Shown: positions 7,126 to 12,847 of the stretch, piece by piece
Layout: the number at the start of each line of letters is the position of its first letter
Numbering within the stretch: the first letter of the stretch is position 1
DNA from: DAIRUQ01 sp036803245
GTDB lineage: Bacteria; Chloroflexota; Anaerolineae; UBA1429
Assembly (NCBI GenBank): GCA_036803245.1
Contig: DAIRUQ010000072.1
Location: forward strand, 1-14,287
Length of the DNA stretch: 14,287 nucleotides
Reading direction: 5' to 3'
Program-made: the position numbers and the translations under genes
The notes under the pieces: model-generated
What the model saw: only the letters and a program-made list of their open reading frames with translations
Told to the model about the DNA's origin: nothing
Databases searched by the model: none

Positions 7126-8786
7126 CCCTTGGCCCAGCCTAGGCTCTCTAGCCCGATCTCGGCGGCGGTCCCCCACAAGGACGGGCTGGTCGCCAGCATC
7201 TTGACATAGGTCCAGAGCGGGCCGGGGCGCAGCGCCCACTCGCGAAAGGCGCGTTGGGCCCAACGAACCAGCTCCTCAGCCGATAGGTTGGGATAGTCGA
7301 GGACGGTGGAACGGTCCATGTCCACGGCCTCCCACTGGGTTCCCGGTCTAAACCAACCGTTTTCCACCACCTCGAAGAAAAAGGGCGTGCCGGGATGTGG
7401 CGCGGCGATGTGAAAGAGGGCCAGGTCCAGCGGGAGTCGCTTGGCCAGGTCGATGGTGCGTCGGATGGACGCTTCCGTCTCGCCAGGGAGGCCGATGATG
7501 AAATAGCCCCAGTTCTTGATGCCGGCTTCTCGCGACCACCGGACGGCCTGCTCGATCGCCTCCAGGGTGGTGCCCTTGCGCATGCGACGAAGCATGTCCG
7601 GGTCGCCGGATTCGATGCCCCATGAGATCATCCAGCACCCGGCGCGGGCCATGGCCTGAAGCATCTCCTGGTCGCAAAAGTCCACGCGGCTGTTGCAGGT
7701 CCAGCGGATCGGCCGCTCCAGGCGCTGCAAGCCCTCGCATATCCCCATGACGTGCTCGCGGCTCACCGTGAACAGGTCAGCGTACATATGGACGTCGCGC
7801 ACGCCCAAGCGGGTGATCTGCTCGATCTCGGCCAGGACGTGCTCTGGCGAGCGGAAACGAACCGACTCGCCATAGGAGACATGCTTGATGCAAAAACGGC
7901 AGTGCCCAGGGCAGCCGCGGCTGGTCACCACAAAGGTATAGGGGCCGCCCACCAGCGGGGCGCGGTAGCGCTGGAGCGGCAGCAGGTCGTGCCGCGGAAG
8001 TGGCAGGTTATCCAGGTTGCTGATCAGCTGGCGGTCTGGGTTGATGCAGATTTGGCCCTGCCTGCGCCAGACCAGCCCCTTGATGCGGGTGAGCTGCTGG
8101 TCTCGCGTCCCGCCCTGCGTCCAGGCTGGCTCCCAGGCGGGATCAGCATCGGCATAGAGGCGGTGCATCTGGGCCGCCTGCTGGGGCTGGAGGGCTGGCC
8201 AGTAGGACGTAGGTTCGCCGTCGCTCGTCTCGGCATGGTCGAGCGTGTCCACCAGCTCGCGCAGGGTCAGCTCGGGCTCGCCCCGCAGGACATAGTCCAG
8301 TGCTGGAAAGTCGCGCATGGTCGCCTCGGGCAGCGGGGTGACGTGCGTGCCAAAGGCGATGGTGGTTGCTCCCAGAGCCTTGGCCAGGAACACGCCGTAC
8401 ATGTCGTTGCGGAGCGTGGGGGCCGTGACCTGGGTGACATAATAGCGAGGCTGCCGCTCCTCAAGTATCTCGGCAAAGGCAGGCCAGGTCATACGGTGGG
8501 GAATGGCGTCCACCACGCCGACGTCAAGATCGGCAAAGAGGGCGGCCATCTGTGCCAGGCTAACCTGGGGCCAGATCATGCCCTCGCGAGAGCGCCTTCC
8601 CACTCGGTGCTGCGATCGGATCCAGATGCCGCCATCGGGCGCGGGTGGGTTTACAAAGAGAACGTCCAGCCCCTCGGCGATGGCATCGTGGCGCATGACA
8701 AGAGCGTCGGCCAGGGGCGCTGCAGATCGTGTGGGCACCTGGCGGATACCCGTGCCTCGATTGGGGTGCCGTGCGGCGGCCATCAT
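7122..8786 (-). CDS. B12-binding-type radical SAM protein
   Basis: Cytosolic radical S-adenosylmethionine enzyme with a 4Fe-4S cluster; substrate unknown. The N-terminal part (about residues 38-185) resembles the Rossmann-like B12-binding domain found in front of many such enzymes: LDVLFVNPP, then GVVDAIPHRMTW, then YVLRGEPELTLREL. I do not see the DxHxxG cobalamin-ligand motif, so cobalamin, if bound, may be bound base-off without a protein ligand, or not at all. The radical SAM core starts near 283 with SRGCPGHCRFC, giving cysteines 292, 296 and 299. SWGIESGD (388-395) and IIGLPGET (430-437) are the expected later core motifs. The start overlaps the family 2 glycosyltransferase stop (ATGATGA arrangement), and its stop overlaps the next ATG, so it sits inside the glycan operon. 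It may modify a sugar, a lipid carrier or a surface product; none of this can be read from sequence. Confidence 0.88.
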   Translation of the reverse strand: MMAAARHPNRGTGIRQVPTRSAAPLADALVMRHDAIAEGLDVLFVNPPAPDGGIWIRSQHRVGRRSREGMIWPQVSLAQMAALFADLDVGVVDAIPHRMTWPAFAEILEERQPRYYVTQVTAPTLRNDMYGVFLAKALGATTIAFGTHVTPLPEATMRDFPALDYVLRGEPELTLRELVDTLDHAETSDGEPTSYWPALQPQQAAQMHRLYADADPAWEPAWTQGGTRDQQLTRIKGLVWRRQGQICINPDRQLISNLDNLPLPRHDLLPLQRYRAPLVGGPYTFVVTSRGCPGHCRFCIKHVSYGESVRFRSPEHVLAEIEQITRLGVRDVHMYADLFTVSREHVMGICEGLQRLERPIRWTCNSRVDFCDQEMLQAMARAGCWMISWGIESGDPDMLRRMRKGTTLEAIEQAVRWSREAGIKNWGYFIIGLPGETEASIRRTIDLAKRLPLDLALFHIAAPHPGTPFFFEVVENGWFRPGTQWEAVDMDRSTVLDYPNLSAEELVRWAQRAFREWALRPGPLWTYVKMLATSPSLWGTAAEIGLESLGWAKG

Positions 8787-9982
8787 GAGGCAAGCCCGTG
8801 GTTGGCCTGCATCGCGAGCTGGCGCTCACGCAGCTCGTCCAGCACGCGGATGATCACCCAGAAGAGGCCTAGCTGAACCCCCACGAGGATCAACATGACG
8901 CCGGCCAAGAGGTAGAGCCAGAGCCGCTCGATGGCCCAACCCTGGAGGCCTAGCGCCAAGCTCATGATGGCTAGGCCGGTGCCCAAGAGCAGCAGCAGAG
9001 CCCCCATCCACCAAAAGTGCCGATCGACCGGCGCCTTGAACAGCGGTCGCCCAAAGAGACATCGCTGGATCGGCTTGCGGTGAAAGAGCGATACGAGATA
9101 GTTGAACGTGGAGCCCAGGGCCATCAGATCGATGCCGATGATGCCCGCCACCACGGCCACGAACAAGCTGGCCACGCCCAGCGGCCCAAGCATGGTCACC
9201 CCCTGGAGTCGCGCTATGATGACGGCGACGCCGATGGCCGCCGCCACGATGCAGCCCAGCAGGCCCACGCTCGCTAGGATGCGGGCCGGATTGTAGGCCA
9301 GCGATGTCCAGATGATGGTGCGCAAGAACAGGGCCCCATCCTTGACCACGTTTAGCTTGGAGCGCCCCGCCCGTTCCTCATAGGGGATGGGGATCTCAAC
9401 TAGGCCCAACCCCTCGCTGATGGCTCGGGTGCTCATCACCGGTGTAAAGTTCAGGCCGTCCGGCAGGGGGCCAAGCTGCTCAAAGGCCGTCGCGCGGAAC
9501 ACGCGCATACCGCTGGCGGGATCCACCACGCGACGGGTGCATAGGACGCTGACCAGGTTGGACCAGATCAGGTTGCCCAGGCGACGCAGGGCCGGCATCT
9601 GGCTGGCGGCGCCGGAGCGGCGCGACCCAACCACCAGATCGGCACCGTTGAGGGCCTCGGTGACCAGCGAGGGGAACAGCTCTGGCGGATAGGTCCCGTC
9701 GGCATCGAGAAAGCCGATCAGCTCGCCCGTGGCGGCGGCAAAGCCGGTCTTGAGGGCCGCCCCATAGCCGCGGTTCTGGGGATGGCGCAACAGTCGTACC
9801 TCTGGGAACCCGGCCACGATCTGGGGCGTGTCGTCGCTAGAGCCATCATCCACGACGATGAGCTCAAGGTCGGCCACGCCGGCAGCGGCCAGGTTGGGAC
9901 GAACGTCCAGTACGCGCCGTACGATGGCGGCGATGCCGTCCTGTTCGTTCAGAGCGGGAATGACCACGGATAGCGTCGTCAT
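8783..9982 (-). CDS. Membrane-bound family 2 glycosyltransferase (DPM/ArnC-like)
   Basis: Inverting GT-A enzyme probably moving a sugar from a nucleotide donor to a polyprenyl-phosphate or lipid-linked acceptor. It has 399 residues. The catalytic domain opens with LSVVIPALNEQDGI, has VVDDGSSDDT (43-52), DADG (93-96, metal-binding DxD-type) and VVGSRR (117-122). The later DPASGMRVFR (154-163) and YEERAGRSKL (201-210) are typical of the dolichol-phosphate-mannose-synthase/ArnC group. Four hydrophobic segments follow at about 236-256, 266-288, 326-344 and 353-377, so the C-terminus is membrane-embedded. The ATG at 9982 has a good ribosome site (GAGGTGAG at 9993-9986). It lies 84 bases after the acyltransferase, the largest gap in the operon. 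That gap holds one weak inverted repeat (6-base arms 10023-10028 and 10042-10047) and no T-run, so I see no terminator. Sugar specificity is unknown. Confidence 0.92.
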   Translation of the reverse strand: MTTLSVVIPALNEQDGIAAIVRRVLDVRPNLAAAGVADLELIVVDDGSSDDTPQIVAGFPEVRLLRHPQNRGYGAALKTGFAAATGELIGFLDADGTYPPELFPSLVTEALNGADLVVGSRRSGAASQMPALRRLGNLIWSNLVSVLCTRRVVDPASGMRVFRATAFEQLGPLPDGLNFTPVMSTRAISEGLGLVEIPIPYEERAGRSKLNVVKDGALFLRTIIWTSLAYNPARILASVGLLGCIVAAAIGVAVIIARLQGVTMLGPLGVASLFVAVVAGIIGIDLMALGSTFNYLVSLFHRKPIQRCLFGRPLFKAPVDRHFWWMGALLLLLGTGLAIMSLALGLQGWAIERLWLYLLAGVMLILVGVQLGLFWVIIRVLDELRERQLAMQANHGLAS

Positions 9983-9985
9983 GGT

Positions 9986-9993
9986 CTCACCTC
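9986..9993 (-). promoter_or_regulatory. Strong Shine-Dalgarno site of the family 2 glycosyltransferase
   Basis: GAGGTGAG on the minus strand, with its GAGG core 7 bases before the ATG at 9982. It is the best ribosome site in the operon and fits a gene that must initiate independently after an 84-base gap, in contrast to the coupled starts downstream. Confidence 0.6.
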
Positions 9994-10066
9994 GTGCGTT
10001 TGGCCTTTGCCAGAAGGACTAGGGTGGCCAGGCCGGGCGTAGCCACCGATCAGCCTTGCCGATCCG

Positions 10067-10855
10067 CTAAAAGTACACCGGTCGCGATCCCGGGCCCCTT
10101 GTTCCATCGATCGGGCGGATCACGCGGGCGGGCACTCCACCCACCAACGTGTGTGGGGGCACGTCCGTGGTCACCACCGCGCCGGCGGCGACGACGGCAC
10201 CCTGCCCGATCCGCACGCCGTCGGTGATCACCGCCCCAGAGCCGATCCAGACATCATCCTCGATGACGATTCCCTCCGCCGTGAGGCCCTGCTCCACAAA
10301 GGGGCGACTGGGATCGTCAAAGACGTGGTTCACCGCCATGATCTGCACCATGGGTGAGGTGTAGACGCGATCACCGATGCTGACGCCGCCTTGGCCCCTC
10401 ACCACGGTATACTCGCCCAGCAGGCTGTCACGGCCGATGGCGATGCCGGCGTGAGGAAGGCCTCGGAAGTTGTAGACATGCAGGACGGCACCGTGCATCA
10501 CCAAGCTGCCTGCTCCGACGGTTACGCCCCCGGGGCAGGCGTGCACATACACGCCATGGTCGAGATAGGCTCCCGCGCCCAGCTTGAGGTGGTTGGCAAA
10601 GCGCAGCCTCACGCCGGATTCGATGGCCGCGAGGCCATCCATGGGAGTCATCAGCCGGTAACCGAGAGCGCGCAGCCCGATGCCAACCAGCCCCGGCACC
10701 CATCCCAGCAGCGCCTGGAGGGTCTGCTCCAGCAGGTAGCGCCACCCGTTATCCGCCTGACGCCGCAGGTACAGGGAGGGCGAGCCGCTCAGGGCTCGCC
10801 GCCCGGGCACGCCGGCTCGCTCTGCGCGGGCGTTACGTTCGCCGACGGCGGCCAT
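10067..10855 (-). CDS. Left-handed beta-helix (hexapeptide repeat) acyltransferase
   Basis: Likely O-acetyltransferase (NodL/WcaF/maltose-acetyltransferase-like group) that decorates a sugar or lipid-linked sugar using acetyl-CoA. It has 262 residues. The first 65 or so are helical with a mildly hydrophobic stretch (LLGWVPGLVGIGLRALG), possibly a membrane contact. From about residue 80 the chain becomes hexapeptide repeats. NHVFDDPSRPFVEQG (175-189) carries the probable catalytic histidine (176) and the loop typical of these enzymes. The coil ends with DDVWIGSGAVITDGVRIG, then GAVVAAGAVVTTDVPPHTLVGG and PARVI (242-246), the standard acetyl-CoA-binding end of the fold. The ATG at 10855 lies one base after the priming enzyme's TAG, with GAGG 8 bases upstream. 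Small serine O-acetyltransferase-type functions are less likely given the context. Acyl group and acceptor are unknown. Confidence 0.9.
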   Translation of the reverse strand: MAAVGERNARAERAGVPGRRALSGSPSLYLRRQADNGWRYLLEQTLQALLGWVPGLVGIGLRALGYRLMTPMDGLAAIESGVRLRFANHLKLGAGAYLDHGVYVHACPGGVTVGAGSLVMHGAVLHVYNFRGLPHAGIAIGRDSLLGEYTVVRGQGGVSIGDRVYTSPMVQIMAVNHVFDDPSRPFVEQGLTAEGIVIEDDVWIGSGAVITDGVRIGQGAVVAAGAVVTTDVPPHTLVGGVPARVIRPIDGTRGPGSRPVYF

Positions 10856-10856
10856 G

Positions 10857-12296
10857 CTAGGTGCCTCGCATGGTCACCATGACCCGTAGCGTGGTCAGGG
10901 CGATGAGGACGTCCAGCACGGGACCGCGGCGCTTGACATAGTAGAGGTCGTATTGCAGCTTCATGCGAGCGTCGTCGACGCAGTTGCCATAGCGATAACG
11001 TACCTGGGCCCAGCCGGTGATACCGGGCTTGATCGAGTGGCGGATGGCATAGTAGGGCAAAAGCTCGTCCAGCTCCTGGACAAACTCGGGGCGCTCGGGG
11101 CGGGGCCCGATGAGCGTCATCTCGCCCTTGAGCACGTTCCAGAGCTGGGGCAGCTCGTCGATGCGGGTGCGGCGGATGAACCGACCCACCCGGGTGACGC
11201 GAGGATCGTCCACCTGGGCCCATACGGCTCCGGCGGCCTCGGCGTTTGGCACCATGGAGCGGAGCTTGACCACGCGAAAGCGCCGCCCGCCCTGGCCGAC
11301 GCGCTCTTGGGTGTAGAACGTGGGTCCTGGGCTGTCGAGATGGATGGCCAGGGCGATGATCGGCAGGAAGGGTGCGCTGATCAGCAATCCCACGAGCCCC
11401 ACCACTATGTCGGCGATGCGGCGGATCAGGTCCCAGACGCGCAGCTCCAGGCCGCGATGGTGGTCCACGAGGACAAACATGTCGCGCCCGACGTGATCCA
11501 GTGGGATGGCGCCGGCGACCTCTTCGTAGAACATGGGCATCGAGACGATGCTCAACCCATGCTGCCAGCAACGGACCAGTGCCTGGAAAAGCTCCTGGCT
11601 GATCTCTCCGCTGGCGCCCACAGCCACCACGATCTCGTCGACGCCGCGCAGGCGCGCGATGGAAAGCAGTTGCTCACTGCCCGCCACCACCGGGCGGCCT
11701 TCGAGCTTCTGGCCCCAAATGGCGCGGTCGTCCAGAAAGCCGACCAGTTCGATGCCCGAGGCCTTGCCGGCTTCGTCCACCGCCTTGGCCAGGGCCGCCC
11801 CAGCCTCGGAAGCGCCTACAACCAGCGCTCGTCGCGAGAACGTGTCCTGCGCCAGCAGCGTGGCATAGATGATGCGCCAGAGCGCCACGCTGCCCATGGA
11901 GAGGCCGGCAAAGATAAACCAGGCCAGGCGCGACCAGGTAAGCGGAGCGGACATCCAGGGGACGAGCAGGTAGAGCACCGCTACGACCAGCGCGCAAGCG
12001 GCGGTGTACACTGCGCTGGTGGGCACCGAGGCGGCGATGCGCAGATCATAGCAGCCGGCGATGAGGGACGCGGGAAGCCAAAGGGCCCATAGGAGCAGCC
12101 ACCAGCGGAGCTGGTCCAGGAAAAAGGGACGCCAGCTATCGTACGACTCGCTAACGCCGGGGATGCGGACCCATACGGCAACGCCAAGGGCGCAGCTGAT
12201 GGCCAACAGGTCGACGAGCATCAAAAGGATGCGTCGTTCCGAAACCTGCAGGGCCCACCACCGCGTCCTGGTGTGGGACAGGGTGACCTCGGACAC
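10857..12296 (-). CDS. Polyprenyl-phosphate glycosyl-1-phosphate transferase (exopolysaccharide priming enzyme)
   Basis: Likely first enzyme of repeat-unit assembly: moves a sugar-1-phosphate from a nucleotide sugar to polyprenyl phosphate at the cytoplasmic membrane. It has 479 residues in the WbaP/WcaJ-type layout. Four N-terminal helices (about 22-44, 60-82, 96-114, 122-144) are followed by a nucleotide-binding-like central domain (RRALVVGASEAGAAL, 155-169, then VGFLDD). A membrane helix (about 294-318) leads into the catalytic bacterial-sugar-transferase domain: KLRSMVPNAE (344-353), RRTRIDELPQLWNVLKGEM (375-393, catalytic Asp380-Glu381 pair) and GPRPERPEF (397-405). The C-terminal GITGWAQVRYRYG and YDLYYVKRRG are diagnostic. 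I chose the GTG at 12296, with GGGAGGA just upstream; a TTG at 12308 would add four residues but has its ribosome site abutting it. First gene of the operon, downstream of the 550-base gap. Confidence 0.93.
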   Translation of the reverse strand: MSEVTLSHTRTRWWALQVSERRILLMLVDLLAISCALGVAVWVRIPGVSESYDSWRPFFLDQLRWWLLLWALWLPASLIAGCYDLRIAASVPTSAVYTAACALVVAVLYLLVPWMSAPLTWSRLAWFIFAGLSMGSVALWRIIYATLLAQDTFSRRALVVGASEAGAALAKAVDEAGKASGIELVGFLDDRAIWGQKLEGRPVVAGSEQLLSIARLRGVDEIVVAVGASGEISQELFQALVRCWQHGLSIVSMPMFYEEVAGAIPLDHVGRDMFVLVDHHRGLELRVWDLIRRIADIVVGLVGLLISAPFLPIIALAIHLDSPGPTFYTQERVGQGGRRFRVVKLRSMVPNAEAAGAVWAQVDDPRVTRVGRFIRRTRIDELPQLWNVLKGEMTLIGPRPERPEFVQELDELLPYYAIRHSIKPGITGWAQVRYRYGNCVDDARMKLQYDLYYVKRRGPVLDVLIALTTLRVMVTMRGT

Positions 12297-12310
12297 TTGT
12301 CCTCCCAACT

Positions 12311-12351
12311 CCCGAGGTGCCGATCCACCACACAGGATGGTGCCCCTCGGG
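12311..12351 (-). promoter_or_regulatory. Leader stem-loop just upstream of the priming enzyme's ribosome site
   Basis: On the minus strand the 7-base arms CCCGAGG (12351-12345) and CCTCGGG (12317-12311) can pair around a 27-base loop, which holds a smaller stem CACCA/TGGTG (12342-12338 with 12330-12326). The 3' arm ends 5 bases before the GGGAGGA ribosome site of the operon's first gene, so folding could affect initiation. Arms are exact, but the GC-rich setting makes chance stems common and no partner RNA or ligand motif was recognised. Confidence 0.35.
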
Positions 12352-12534
12352 TGCGCGTCGCTGCGAGGACCGCAACGATGAATTGTCCAGACCGGTAAGC
12401 AATCGTCCGAGAAAACAACGGGCGACTTGCCCGGAGCGCGTCCCGCAGCGGTGCGGAGCTCAAGGCAAGCCGGCCCTTGGCGAGCAAGCTACGGAAGGCT
12501 GCTCCACGTCACGCGTAAGGTTTGCCCCTCCCTC

Positions 12535-12644
12535 GGCGACCTTTCCCAAAAGGGCGCCAAGGAGATGGTGCGGGCCTTGCTCGCTCTCCCAGATGCGAGC
12601 GAACCCTCGCGTTCTCCGCTAGGCGGCGAGAGCCTAGCCGGAAC
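12535..12644. repeat. Cluster of adjacent inverted repeats in the operon leader region
   Basis: Three stems lie within 110 bases. First, 12535-12544 pairs with 12549-12558: 10 positions with one mismatch and a 4-base loop. Second, GCGAG (12595-12599) pairs with CTCGC (12606-12610); the same GCGAGC can instead pair with GCTCGC at 12579-12584, so the two are mutually exclusive. Third, 12611-12624 pairs with 12632-12644: about 13 pairs with one bulge around a 7-base loop. None is followed by a T-run on either strand. They could be part of a structured leader or small RNA, or chance stems of GC-rich DNA. No known RNA family was recognised. Confidence 0.35.
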
Positions 12645-12760
12645 CTGAAGCAGCGCCCACGCGCCGGGGGAACGGAGGCGCTCTCACCTATTATGTCCCG
12701 AACGGAGCCCAAAAGTCACTGGTGGAATGTATCAGTTTGGTTAACGTGTCTCGCACGGAA

Positions 12761-12793
12761 CCCCTCTGCCAGAGGCGAGATTTGGCAGAGGGG
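12761..12793 (-). terminator. Terminator-like hairpin after the DUF11 protein gene
   Basis: Exact 10-base inverted repeat: CCCCTCTGCC at 12761-12770 and GGCAGAGGGG at 12784-12793, with a 13-base loop. It lies 55 bases downstream of the stop at 12848-12850. The minus-strand transcript continues with only two T residues, so it is not a canonical Rho-independent terminator. A nested near-palindrome (CCTCTGCCAGAGG) offers an alternative fold. Position after a stop and the perfect stem support termination or 3'-end protection. Confidence 0.5.
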
Positions 12794-12847
12794 CTATGCT
12801 AGGGCGTGGATTCGTAGCCTACACAAAGGGAGGCGGCGTCGGTCGCG

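Larger units (their letters stand above)
12297..12847. other. Gene-free gap between the DUF11 protein and the glycan operon
   Basis: No convincing gene on either strand: open frames here start arbitrarily, have low-complexity Arg/Pro-rich translations and match nothing I recognise. The gap should hold the terminator of the upstream gene and the promoter and leader of the operon. It carries several inverted repeats (listed separately). The least GC-rich stretch on the operon strand is around 12425-12385 (TTGTTTTCTC, then ATTGCTTACC and ACAATTCATC), the most plausible promoter zone, but I could not find -35 and -10 hexamers with acceptable spacing. Confidence 0.6.

Noticed and set aside
7752..8876. 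Long plus-strand open frame (374 codons)
   Set aside because: Antisense to the radical SAM gene, whose motifs are intact. Long antisense frames are expected in GC-rich coding DNA, and the translation shows no recognisable domain.
10953..12092. Long plus-strand open frame (379 codons)
   Set aside because: Lies fully opposite the priming glycosyl-phosphate transferase and has a low-complexity translation with no family features; a shadow frame.
12297..12308. TTG start four codons upstream for the priming enzyme
   Set aside because: The GGGAG directly abuts the TTG, leaving no spacing, while GTG at 12296 has GGGAGGA upstream.
12385..12425. Possible sigma-70 promoter (TTGTTT, TTGCTT, ACAATT)
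   Set aside because: No pair of hexamers with 16-18 base spacing gave an acceptable -10 element, so I did not list a promoter.
12595..12610. T-arm-like GCGAG-GGTTCG-CTCGC hairpin suggesting a tRNA
   Set aside because: The loop is 6 rather than 7 bases and no acceptor stem, D-arm or anticodon arm could be placed around it.
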